This document shows, in pieces, positions 1 through 5,422 of a DNA stretch of 7,590 bases. Below the pieces are notes generated by a model. It did not search any database and was not told the origin of the DNA. It saw only the letters and a program-made list of their open reading frames with translations. The position numbers and the translations under genes were made by a program. Every line of letters starts with the position of its first letter. Within the stretch, counting starts at the first letter, position 1. Source of the stretch: an uncultured Micrococcus sp. (lineage in GTDB: Bacteria; Actinomycetota; Actinomycetes; Actinomycetales; Micrococcaceae). The stretch lies in the NCBI GenBank assembly GCA_946222435.1, contig CAMIOJ010000101.1, positions 1-7,590 of the forward strand, written 5' to 3'.

Positions 1-43
1 GGGCGGAGCCTCGGCCCCGAAGCCCGGGCCCCGCAAGGCCTGA
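1..43 (+). CDS. infC: Translation initiation factor IF-3, C-terminal end (partial)
   Basis: Reading from base 2 gives a short tail ending in SAPKPGPRKA and a TGA at 41-43. A Pro/Lys/Ala-rich disordered tail of this kind is common on actinobacterial IF-3. The assignment rests mainly on position, because infC almost always precedes rpmI and rplT in bacteria, and only 13 codons are visible. No catalytic or binding residue can be judged. IF-3 binds the 30S subunit and controls initiator-tRNA selection. The TGA lies inside the left arm of a possible stem-loop (41-75) in the spacer before rpmI. Confidence 0.55.
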   Translation, partial: GGASAPKPGPRKA

Positions 44-75
44 CCCGGACTGCCCCGTGCCCGGCACGTGGGTCA
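41..75 (+). promoter_or_regulatory. Possible compound stem-loop at the infC/rpmI junction
   Basis: TGACCC at 41-46 is complementary to GGGTCA at 70-75. Inside, CGTGC at 56-60 pairs with GCACG at 64-68 around a 3-nt loop. The two helices are separated by an asymmetric internal loop (47-55 opposite 69). The structure starts on the infC stop codon. It has no U-tract, so a simple terminator is unlikely. A role in setting the ratio of IF-3 to L35/L20 is inference. Confidence 0.3.
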
Positions 76-117
76 GAACCGCACAGCTCGTCCGCAACCG
101 GCCGAGTGAACCCAGCA

Positions 118-149
118 CCGTGCGCCTCACCGCAGGGCGAGGCGCACGG
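118..149 (+). promoter_or_regulatory. Strong hairpin just upstream of the rpmI ribosome binding site
   Basis: CCGTGCGCCTC (118-128) is the exact reverse complement of GAGGCGCACGG (139-149). The 11-bp stem closes a 10-nt loop (129-138). It ends 8 nt before the AAGGAG at 158-163. No T-run follows, so it is better read as a leader or operator structure than a terminator. The IF3-L35-L20 operon is autoregulated by L20 in E. coli and B. subtilis through mRNA structures. Whether this hairpin plays that part here is inference. Confidence 0.45.
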
Positions 150-173
150 CGACGAAGAAGGAGAACGGCAGCC

Positions 174-368
174 ATGCCGAAGATGAAGACCCACAGCGGC
201 GCCAAGAAGCGCTTCCGCGTGACCGGCTCCGGCAAGCTGATGCGTCAGCAGGCCAACCGCCGCCACTACCTGGAGCACAAGTCCTCCCGCCTGACCCGTC
301 GTCTGGCCTCGGACAAGATGGTCTCCAAGGGCAGCGTGAAGACCATCAAGCGGATGCTGGGCATCTGA
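174..368 (+). CDS. rpmI: 50S ribosomal protein L35
   Basis: This 64-residue protein opens with MPKMKTHSGAKKRF, the L35 signature, and continues with the family's basic body through RRHYLEHKSS to a KTIKRMLGI end. L35 is a small, Lys/Arg-rich protein of the large subunit. The length is right for the family. The ATG at 174 is chosen because AAGGAG at 158-163 lies 10 nt upstream. A GTG at 57 is also in frame, but the stretch it would add is unlike any L35 and includes the leader hairpins. The gene sits 130 nt after infC and 95 nt before rplT in the usual infC-rpmI-rplT operon. The long spacers on both sides are structured and may carry translational control. Confidence 0.97.
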   Translation: MPKMKTHSGAKKRFRVTGSGKLMRQQANRRHYLEHKSSRLTRRLASDKMVSKGSVKTIKRMLGI

Positions 369-385
369 GCCACTGAGCGCACCCT

Positions 386-401
386 CGGTGCCGTGGCACC
401 G
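386..401 (+). promoter_or_regulatory. Hairpin 1 in the rpmI-rplT spacer
   Basis: CGGTGCC (386-392) and GGCACCG (395-401) are exact complements separated by GT. In practice this would fold as a 6-bp stem with a 4-nt loop. GAAAACTTCC follows, without a T-run. It is one of two adjacent hairpins in a 95-nt spacer. Function is unknown: it could be a processing site, an attenuator or an L20-binding element. Confidence 0.35.
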
Positions 402-411
402 GAAAACTTCC

Positions 412-441
412 TCCCGGAGCGGCGCATGGAGCGCCCCGGGA
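412..441 (+). promoter_or_regulatory. Hairpin 2 in the rpmI-rplT spacer, before the rplT ribosome binding site
   Basis: TCCCGG (412-417) pairs with CCGGGA (436-441). Inside it GGCGC (421-425) pairs with GCGCC (431-435) around the loop ATGGA. The three bases AGC (418-420) form a bulge on one side. The stem ends 10 nt before AGGAG at 452-456. The position fits control of L20 translation, but this is inference. Confidence 0.38.
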
Positions 442-463
442 CCAGACAGATAGGAGCACACAC

Positions 464-850
464 GTGGCACGTGTGAAGCGGGCAGTGAATGCCCACAAGA
501 AGCGTCGTACGATGCTGGACCGCGCCTCCGGCTACCGCGGTCAGCGTTCTCGCCTGTACCGCAAGGCGAAGGAGCAGCTGCTCCACTCGTTCACCTACAA
601 CTACCAGCACCGCCACAAGCGCAAGGGCGACTTCCGCAAGCTGTGGATCACCCGCATCAACGCTGCGGCCCGTGCCAACGGCATGACCTACAACCGCTTC
701 ATGCAGGGCCTGAAGCTGGCCGGTGTGGAGCTGGACCGCCGCATGCTCGCCGAGATCGCCGTCTCCGACGCCGCCACCTTCACCGCCCTGGTGGAGACCG
801 CCCGCAAGGCGCTGCCGGCCGACGTGAACGCCCCGGCGGCCTCCCGCTGA
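464..850 (+). CDS. rplT: 50S ribosomal protein L20
   Basis: The 128-residue product starts MARVKRAVNAHKKRR and contains the family's ASGYRGQRSRLYRKA, YNYQHRHKRKGDFRKLWI and INAAARANGMTYNRFM blocks. L20 binds 23S rRNA early in large-subunit assembly and in several bacteria also represses its own operon. The start codon is GTG at 464, supported by AGGAG at 452-456 with a 7-nt gap and by the conserved MARVKR opening. Its C-terminal tail, ending ADVNAPAASR, is longer than in the ~118-residue enterobacterial protein, as is usual in actinobacteria. A second hairpin lies in the spacer directly before its ribosome binding site. The methyltransferase gene follows after 50 nt. Confidence 0.98.
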   Translation: MARVKRAVNAHKKRRTMLDRASGYRGQRSRLYRKAKEQLLHSFTYNYQHRHKRKGDFRKLWITRINAAARANGMTYNRFMQGLKLAGVELDRRMLAEIAVSDAATFTALVETARKALPADVNAPAASR

Positions 851-900
851 TCCAGCGCGGACACGCCGGATCCGGTGGGAGCCGGACCCGGCCGCACACC

Positions 901-1848
901 ATGACCGGACGCCCCGACCAGGACGTGATGACGAACCCGCGCGCCGAGCGCGTGCGGTCCGTCGCCCGCCTGGCGGGGGGTTCGGCGCGTCTGAGGGCCG
1001 GTGCCTTCCTGGTGGAGGGGCCGCAGGGCTGCCGCGAGGCGCTGCGCACCCACCTCGGCCGTGGCCCGGAGGGGGCACGCGCGGCGTGGCCCGCAGGAGA
1101 GGTGGTCCGTGAGGTCTACGTCTCCGAACGGCTCGCGCAGCGGGACCCGGAGCTGGCGGCCCTCGTGGAGGAGGCCGCCGCGTTCCGCCCGGCTCACCCC
1201 TGTGCATCCGCCGGGGACGACGACGGCCGTGCGCCGTCCGCCCGGCGGCTCACCGTCCGCCGGGCCTCGGACGAGGTCCTCACCGCGATGTCGGACGCGG
1301 TGACGGGCCAGGGGATCCTGATCGTCGCCGCACTGCCGACGTCGGTGACGCTGGATCAGGTGCTCGCGGCCGAGACGGTGCGGCTGGCGGCGGTGCTGTG
1401 CCGGGTGCAGGACCCCGGCAATGCCGGCACCATCCTGCGGGCCGCGGACGCCGCCGGTGCCGATGCCGTGCTGCTGACGGCAGGGTCGGTGGACCCGTTC
1501 AACCCGAAGGTCGTCCGCTCCACGGCGGGCTCGATCTTCCATCTGCCGGTGGTCACGGGCCTGGAGGCCGCAGAGGCCACCGCCGCGCTGCGAGGTGCCG
1601 GACTGCAGGTCTGGGCCGCAGACGGATACGCGGACCACACGCTCACCTCGTTGTCCTCGGAGCGGCTCGCGGCGCCGACCGCCTGGCTGCTCGGCAACGA
1701 GGCCCAGGGGCTGTCCGCCCAGGAGCGCTCCCTCGCCGACCAGGCCGTCGCCGTGCCGCTCTACGGGGCGGCAGAATCCCTCAACGTGGGCACCGCGGCC
1801 ACCGTCTGCCTCTACGCGTCGGCGATGGCCGGACACCGCGCCCGCTGA
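901..1848 (+). CDS. RNA 2'-O-methyltransferase of the SpoU/TrmH (TsnR-like) family
   Basis: The product (315 residues) is a SAM-dependent SPOUT methyltransferase that probably methylates a ribose in rRNA. An N-terminal substrate-binding region (about 11-145, with FLVEGPQGCREAL near 36-48) precedes the SPOUT knot. Motif 1 is DPGNAGTILRAADAAG, with N174 and R180. Motif 2 is NPKVVRSTAG near 201-210. Motif 3 runs from GNEAQGLS (N266, E267) to AESLNVGTAATVCLYA (S293, N295). A Gly/Asp/Ala-rich stretch near 102-115 looks like a variable linker. The start is uncertain. ATG 901 has no clear Shine-Dalgarno, while ATG 928 (giving MTNPRAERVRSV, where family resemblance begins) has AGGA at 920-923. The gene lies 50 nt after rplT, the usual place for this family in actinobacteria. 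A weak hairpin (TCCGG 871-875 with CCGGA 882-886) sits in the gap. The exact target nucleotide cannot be told. Confidence 0.93.
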   Translation: MTGRPDQDVMTNPRAERVRSVARLAGGSARLRAGAFLVEGPQGCREALRTHLGRGPEGARAAWPAGEVVREVYVSERLAQRDPELAALVEEAAAFRPAHPCASAGDDDGRAPSARRLTVRRASDEVLTAMSDAVTGQGILIVAALPTSVTLDQVLAAETVRLAAVLCRVQDPGNAGTILRAADAAGADAVLLTAGSVDPFNPKVVRSTAGSIFHLPVVTGLEAAEATAALRGAGLQVWAADGYADHTLTSLSSERLAAPTAWLLGNEAQGLSAQERSLADQAVAVPLYGAAESLNVGTAATVCLYASAMAGHRAR

Positions 1849-1893
1849 CCGCGCGGCATTCGTCGCTGTACGACGGCGGATCGCTCGCCTGCC

Positions 1894-1956
1894 TCAGGAG
1901 TGGATGCGCGCCTCGTCCTCGAGCAGGCAGTCGTCCATGCGCAGGCGGTCGAGCAT
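1894..1956 (-). CDS. Doubtful 20-residue ORF in the tsnR-glsB gap
   Basis: On the minus strand an ATG at 1956 opens a 20-codon frame, MLDRLRMDDCLLEDEARIHS, ending at 1894. All 20 codons end in G or C, which is typical of real genes in this genome and less expected of intergenic DNA. Against it, there is no Shine-Dalgarno and no TANNNT element, and it starts just beyond the terminator hairpin. The region also carries an 18-bp periodicity that gives the peptide an M-x-D-x-L-x pattern. It could be a small gene, the remnant of a lost one, or chance. Confidence 0.2.
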   Translation of the reverse strand: MLDRLRMDDCLLEDEARIHS

Positions 1957-1970
1957 GGGCAGGCATGAGA

Positions 1971-2001
1971 AAGGCCCCCACCCGAACCGGGTGGGGGCCT
2001 T
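1971..2001. terminator. Bidirectional intrinsic terminator between the tsnR and glsB units
   Basis: AAGGCCCCCACCCG (1971-1984) is the exact reverse complement of CGGGTGGGGGCCTT (1988-2001), leaving a 3-nt AAC gap. A 13-bp stem with a 5-nt loop is the likely fold. The plus strand continues TTCCTGCTGTG and the minus strand TTTCTCATG, both short pyrimidine runs. It lies between the plus-strand methyltransferase gene (stop 1848) and the minus-strand glsB-type gene (stop 2021), so it can serve both. Confidence 0.9.
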
Positions 2002-2020
2002 CCTGCTGTGGTGCGTCAGA

Positions 2021-2290
2021 TCAGTGACGGGCACCGCGGCGGCCGGTGATGGCCTGCCAGATGAAGGCGACGATCACGCCACCGAGGATCGCGAAGATCC
2101 AGGTGCCGAGGTCGAAGAACTTGTCCATGGCGCCGATGCCGAGGGCGCCGGCGATCCAGCCGCCCAGGAGCGCGCCGAGGAGGCCGGTGATGAGGGCGCC
2201 GATCCAGCCGGTGCCCTGGTGGCCGGGGAGGATGAGGCGGGCGATGGCGCCCGCGATGAGACCGAGAATGAGCCAAGCGATGATACCCAT
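2021..2290 (-). CDS. GlsB/YeaQ/YmgE family small membrane protein
   Basis: The 89-residue product belongs to the transglycosylase-associated (GlsB/YeaQ/YmgE) family of small integral membrane proteins. These are often stress-induced and their biochemical role is not established. It opens MGIIAWLILGLIAGAIAR and shows three hydrophobic segments (about 2-20, 28-50, 62-82). The gly-rich GALITGLLGALLGG core and a basic GRRGARH tail also fit the family. The start is ATG 2290, with AGGTGA (2303-2298) 7 nt upstream on the minus strand. A longer in-frame start at 2356 would add 22 unrelated residues and is rejected. The gene lies 130 nt downstream of the MFS gene on the same strand, with its own candidate -10. 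It converges on the shared terminator. Confidence 0.92.
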   Translation of the reverse strand: MGIIAWLILGLIAGAIARLILPGHQGTGWIGALITGLLGALLGGWIAGALGIGAMDKFFDLGTWIFAILGGVIVAFIWQAITGRRGARH

Positions 2291-2333
2291 GTGCTTGTCA
2301 CCTTTCGAGAGTGCGAAAATGTCTTGCCCGATC

Positions 2334-2339
2334 ACTGTA
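2334..2339 (-). promoter_or_regulatory. Candidate -10 element for the GlsB-type gene
   Basis: The minus strand reads TACAGT here, matching TANNNT. It predicts a transcript starting near 2327, with a leader of about 37 nt that carries the Shine-Dalgarno. No convincing -35 is seen 16-18 bp upstream. An inverted pair, TTGCCC (2324-2329) and GGGCAA (2351-2356), flanks the hexamer and could be an operator or leader stem. The surrounding 2310-2420 is noticeably richer in A and T than the genes. Confidence 0.35.
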
Positions 2340-2420
2340 CCGGGACCACAGGGCAAAAGTCTCTTTTCCGCTCACGGATACTGTGTGTTTTCTCTCGCTC
2401 CACTTCCATGAGCATTGGGA

Positions 2421-3686
2421 TTACACCGACTGACGTCGGATGAGCGTGCAGGAGAGCGCCAGGCCGAGCGCCGCGACGGCCGCGCCCGCCAGTGACGGGA
2501 CGTTCGCCGCGTGTCCGGCGCCGATGATCGCCGCGCCCACCCAGGCTCCGATCGCATTGGCCATGTTCAGGGCCGAGTGGTTGAGGGAGCCCGCCAGCTG
2601 CGGCGAGGCCGGCGCGGCGTCCACGAGCAGGACCTGCAGGGCCGGGGCGATGCCCGAGCCGCAGACGGCCACCAGGAACAGGGGGAGGAGTGCGGCCCAC
2701 CACCACGGGGAGAGCACGTAGACCAGCACCAGCGTGACGGCGGAGAGGAGGAAGGACAGCCGCAGCGTGCGGACGGGGTCCCGGTCCGTCATGGCGCCGC
2801 CGATCAGCGTGCCCACCACCATGCCGACTCCGTACAGTGCCAGGACCAGTGGGATGTGCCGCGGCGCCAGTCCGCCCACGTCTATCAGCAGGGCGGCGAT
2901 GTAGGTGTACAGGCAGAACATCCCGGCGAAGCCGAGGACCCCGACCAGCGCCGTCCTCCACAGCCGCGGGGAGGTCAGCCCCCTCAGCTCGCCGCGGATG
3001 CTGCTGCCCTCCGGTGCCGGGACCGGCGGCACCAGCAGCCAGGTGGCCAGGATGCAGAGGCCCGCGCACGCGGCGACCACCACGAACATCCACCGCCACC
3101 CGGCCTGCTGGCCCAGGGCGGTAGCCGCGGGGACGCCGAGCAGGTTGGCCACGGACAGTCCCGCCAGGACCCAGCCGACGGCCTGGCCGCGGCGGGTCGG
3201 TCCGGCCAGGTGGGCGGCGGCGAGGGCGGCGGCGGAGAAGAACGCGCCGTGGGGGAGGCCGGAGAGGAACCGGGCCGCCATCATCCAACCGATCGTCGGG
3301 GCCAGCAGGGAGCCAAGGTGCCCCACCACGAACAGTCCCATCAGCAGCATGGAGGAGCGCCGCCGGTCCACCGCGGACAGTGCCGCCGCCAGGGTCGGGG
3401 CGCCCACGACCACACCGAGTGCATACATGGAGATGAGCACGCCGCCGGCCTCCTGGGACACGTCCAGGTCGGCGACGGCCTCCGGGAGCAGGCCCATGAT
3501 GGTGAACTCGGTGGTGCCGATCGCGAAGCTGCCCATCGCCAGGGCCAACACGGCCCAGAGCAGGCGCCGTCCGTGCAGACGTGGGCCTTTCGCGTCCGTG
3601 CGGAGGGCGGGGGCCGGCGGGCCCTCGGGTGTCGGGGCCGACGGGAGGGTCGTGCGGGAGCGGAGTCGGTGTTCGGGCTGGTCCAC
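2421..3686 (-). CDS. MFS transporter, DHA1 (AraJ/YdhP-like) family, probable drug or sugar efflux
   Basis: The 421-residue product has about 12 hydrophobic segments between residues 41 and 415, with a central loop near 210-230. The AraJ/YdhP-type subfamily is shown by GTTEFTIMGLLPEA after TM1 (57-70). Further support comes from the basic DRRRS of the TM2-TM3 loop (107-111), GWVLAGLSVANLLGVP in TM5 (161-176) and LNHSALNMANAIGAWVG near 378-394. Such proteins export drugs, sugars or other small molecules by proton antiport across the inner membrane. The substrate cannot be predicted. A Pro/Arg-rich N-terminus of about 38 residues is longer than usual. The GTG start at 3686 lacks a Shine-Dalgarno but has TAGGCT 6 nt upstream, suggesting a leaderless mRNA. 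The gene is divergent from mutT across a 57-nt gap and ends in TAA. Confidence 0.92.
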   Translation of the reverse strand: MDQPEHRLRSRTTLPSAPTPEGPPAPALRTDAKGPRLHGRRLLWAVLALAMGSFAIGTTEFTIMGLLPEAVADLDVSQEAGGVLISMYALGVVVGAPTLAAALSAVDRRRSSMLLMGLFVVGHLGSLLAPTIGWMMAARFLSGLPHGAFFSAAALAAAHLAGPTRRGQAVGWVLAGLSVANLLGVPAATALGQQAGWRWMFVVVAACAGLCILATWLLVPPVPAPEGSSIRGELRGLTSPRLWRTALVGVLGFAGMFCLYTYIAALLIDVGGLAPRHIPLVLALYGVGMVVGTLIGGAMTDRDPVRTLRLSFLLSAVTLVLVYVLSPWWWAALLPLFLVAVCGSGIAPALQVLLVDAAPASPQLAGSLNHSALNMANAIGAWVGAAIIGAGHAANVPSLAGAAVAALGLALSCTLIRRQSV

Positions 3687-3692
3687 CGGCCA

Positions 3693-3698
3693 AGCCTA
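3693..3698 (-). promoter_or_regulatory. -10 element of the MFS gene (probable leaderless promoter)
   Basis: The minus strand reads TAGGCT and then six bases to the GTG start at 3686. That places the expected transcription start at or next to the start codon. There is no Shine-Dalgarno. No clear -35 is seen. Confidence 0.55.
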
Positions 3699-3731
3699 CG
3701 ACCCATGGAACGGGAGGAGCGACCGCGTCCT

Positions 3732-3737
3732 TAGGCT
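3732..3737 (+). promoter_or_regulatory. -10 element of the mutT gene (probable leaderless promoter)
   Basis: The plus strand reads TAGGCT followed by GGGGTC and ATG 3744, again with a 6-nt gap. It is the same hexamer, at the same distance, as in front of the divergent MFS gene. AGCCTA at 3693-3698 and TAGGCT at 3732-3737 therefore form an inverted repeat. Confidence 0.55.
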
Positions 3738-3743
3738 GGGGTC

Positions 3744-4241
3744 ATGAGTTCGCCCACATCGCCCTCCCCGTCCGTGCAGCCCGACCCGTCGAAGCCGCTG
3801 GTCGTGGGTGTCGCGCTGATCGACGATCCGGCCGCGCCGCGGCGGATCCTGGCCGCCCGCCGGAGCGCACCGGAGGCCTTGGCCGGGCTGTGGGAGTTCC
3901 CCGGTGGGAAGGCGGAACCGGGGGAGGGGCCGCGTGCGGCCCTGGAACGGGAGGTGCATGAGGAGCTCGGGGTGCAGGTCCGGCTCGGCGTGGAGGTCGA
4001 GTCCGCGGACCCGCGTGGATGGCTGCTGGCCAACGGCGCGTTCATGAGGGTGTTCGTCGGTGTCCTCCGCGCGGGGTCGGCGGGTCCGGAGCCCCTGGAG
4101 GACCACGACCTCCTGCAGTGGACCGCGCTGACGCGAGGGGACCTGCACGCCCTCGACTGGATCCCGGCGGACCGACCGATCGTGGACGCCCTACTGGACC
4201 GGCTCGCCCCGGACACGCTCAGAACAGCGCCGGCTGTGTGA
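3744..4241 (+). CDS. MutT-like Nudix hydrolase (probable 8-oxo-dGTP diphosphatase)
   Basis: The 165-residue product carries a complete Nudix box at 55-77 (G55, E61, R69, E70, E73, E74, G76) matching GX5EX7REUXEEXGU. The glutamates bind the catalytic metal. PLVVGVALIDD (18-28), ILAARRSAPEALAGLWEFPGGK (35-56) and a QW near 125 are typical of MutT, which hydrolyses 8-oxo-dGTP so that it is not incorporated into DNA. Other Nudix substrates remain possible. An 18-residue Ser/Pro-rich N-terminus precedes the fold. The ATG at 3744 follows TAGGCT by 6 nt and no Shine-Dalgarno is present, so the mRNA is probably leaderless. The 3' end overlaps the convergent radical-SAM gene by 23 nt. Its neighbour may also act in DNA repair, giving a loose common theme. 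Confidence 0.93.
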   Translation: MSSPTSPSPSVQPDPSKPLVVGVALIDDPAAPRRILAARRSAPEALAGLWEFPGGKAEPGEGPRAALEREVHEELGVQVRLGVEVESADPRGWLLANGAFMRVFVGVLRAGSAGPEPLEDHDLLQWTALTRGDLHALDWIPADRPIVDALLDRLAPDTLRTAPAV

Positions 4242-5391
4242 GTGCCGGGCGCAGTGCGGCCCCGGCGGAGTCCGCCGCAGCGGCCAGTCCGCGTCGGGTG
4301 CGGGCGGCGGCTGCGCCGAACCGTCCTGTGGCGGTGGCCGGCCGTCCCTCGCCGATCGGCAGCGGGCGTGACTCGATCCGCGGCCCGTCCTCCCGTCGGA
4401 TCCCCTGCGCCCCGCCGATCGCCAGGCCGTAGCGGCGGGCGGCGGCGACGCCCCGGCGTTCCAGCCCGGCGCGGTAGGAGGCCGGAGCATAGGAGGACCG
4501 GGCGTACATGCGGCGGTAGCCGTCCAGCAGCTCCGGGTGCTCGGCCGCGATCCAGTCCAGGTACCACTGCCGTGCGCCGGGACGCAGGTGCAGGGCGCCG
4601 GTGAGCACGGATGCCGCGCCGGCCGCGGCGACGGCGCGCATGAGGGTGTCCAGCTGATCGTCCGAGTCCGTGAGCCACGGCAGGATCGGCATCGCCATGA
4701 CGTGGACACGGGCCCCGGCAGCTGTGAGCCGCTCGATGAGCTTGAGCCGTGCCGTCGGCGACGGCGTCCCCGGCTCCACGGCCGTGGCGACCGCCGGGTC
4801 CAGCAGGGCCAGGGAGACCCCGACGTCCACGGGGACGGACCGTGCGGCGGCGCCGAGCAGCGGCACGTCCCGGGCGAGCAGGGTGCCCTTCGTGAGGATC
4901 GAGAACGGGGTGCCGGACTCGGCGAGCGCGGAGATGATCCCCGGCATCAGCCGGTAGCGGCCCTCGGCCCGCTGGTAGGGGTCCGTGTTGGTGCCCAGGG
5001 CGACGGTCTCCCGGCCCCAGGTGGGGCGGGCCAGCTCGGCGCGCAGGACCTCGGGGGCGTTCACCTTCACCACGATCTGCCGGTCGAAGTCCGCGCCGGC
5101 GTCCAGGTCCAGGAACTCGTGGGTGCTGCGGGCAAAGCAGTAGCGGCAGGCGTGCGTGCAGCCCCGGTAAGGGTTGACGGTCCACCGGAACGGCATCTGC
5201 GAGGCCTCCGGGACCCGGTTCAGGACCGTCTTCGCCTCCACCTCATGGAAGGTGATGCCGGCGAACTCCGGCGTGGTGACGGTCCGCTGCAGGCCCGGGA
5301 GCGGCAGCAGGGCGGGTGCGCCGGCCGGTGTGCCGGTCCCCGTCTGCTCGGTGCCGCTCCCGGCCCGCAGGGTCTGCGCTTCCCATCGCAT
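4219..5391 (-). CDS. Rv2578c-like radical-SAM protein (SplB/photolyase-type), possible SOS-regulated repair enzyme
   Basis: The 390-residue product is a radical-SAM enzyme whose C78, C82 and C85 (CTHACRYC) would hold the [4Fe-4S] cluster. LPGLQRTV, GITFHEVEAKTVLNRVP, NPYRGCTHACRYCFARSTHE, ALGTNTDPYQRAEGRYRLMP and SILTKGTLLARD are the blocks of the Rv2578c-like group, often annotated as DNA repair photolyase (COG1533, with SplB). The MRW start and QxxLF end also match Rv2578c as I remember it. ATG 5391 is preceded by TACTCT with a 5-nt gap and no Shine-Dalgarno (probably leaderless). Two LexA-box-like sequences cover the promoter. The last ~65 residues are Ala/Arg-rich, likely disordered, and end QPALF (386-390), a sliding-clamp-type motif. 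The enzyme's substrate is not known. No intein is present. The 3' end overlaps mutT. Confidence 0.9.
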   Translation of the reverse strand: MRWEAQTLRAGSGTEQTGTGTPAGAPALLPLPGLQRTVTTPEFAGITFHEVEAKTVLNRVPEASQMPFRWTVNPYRGCTHACRYCFARSTHEFLDLDAGADFDRQIVVKVNAPEVLRAELARPTWGRETVALGTNTDPYQRAEGRYRLMPGIISALAESGTPFSILTKGTLLARDVPLLGAAARSVPVDVGVSLALLDPAVATAVEPGTPSPTARLKLIERLTAAGARVHVMAMPILPWLTDSDDQLDTLMRAVAAAGAASVLTGALHLRPGARQWYLDWIAAEHPELLDGYRRMYARSSYAPASYRAGLERRGVAAARRYGLAIGGAQGIRREDGPRIESRPLPIGEGRPATATGRFGAAAARTRRGLAAAADSAGAALRPALTQPALF

Positions 5392-5396
5392 GGCAA

Positions 5397-5402
5397 AGAG
5401 TA
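5397..5402 (-). promoter_or_regulatory. -10 element of the radical-SAM gene (probable leaderless promoter)
   Basis: The minus strand reads TACTCT, then TTGCC and the ATG at 5391. Its upstream edge overlaps the first LexA-like box (5401-5416), so a bound repressor would block the promoter. The -35 region is weak and would lie under or next to the second box. Confidence 0.5.
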
Positions 5403-5416
5403 GAACACATGCTCGA
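5401..5416. promoter_or_regulatory. LexA/SOS-box-like site 1
   Basis: TAGAACACATGCTCGA matches the actinobacterial SOS box TCGAAC-N4-GTTCGA at 10 of its 12 fixed positions. It also fits the B. subtilis form CGAACRNRYGTTYG at 12 of 14. The deviations are A for C at position 2 and C for T in the right half. It overlaps the -10 of the radical-SAM gene, a position suited to repression. From memory, M. tuberculosis Rv2578c has been listed as LexA-regulated; I could not verify this here. Confidence 0.55.
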
Positions 5417-5422
5417 ACAGGA

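Noticed and set aside
57..173. Longer L35 starting at GTG 57
   Set aside because: The extra 39 residues do not resemble L35, the strong Shine-Dalgarno fits ATG 174, and the region is occupied by hairpins.
643..900. Extended start of the methyltransferase frame inside rplT
   Set aside because: The added residues are an out-of-frame reading of L20, and homology begins only after about 928.
2355..2367. AAAAG/CTTTT repeat as a terminator for the MFS gene
   Set aside because: Five weak pairs around a 3-nt loop, without a GC-rich stem, are too weak for an intrinsic terminator.
2511..3747. Long plus-strand frames opposite the MFS gene
   Set aside because: They are antisense readings with low-complexity Gln/Gly/Arg or Ser/Arg composition and no recognisable domain; the minus strand gives a clean 12-TM transporter.
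3731..5185. A 484-codon minus-strand frame spanning mutT and the radical-SAM gene
   Set aside because: It is out of frame with the radical-SAM motifs and antisense to mutT, with Arg/Pro-rich composition typical of shadow frames.
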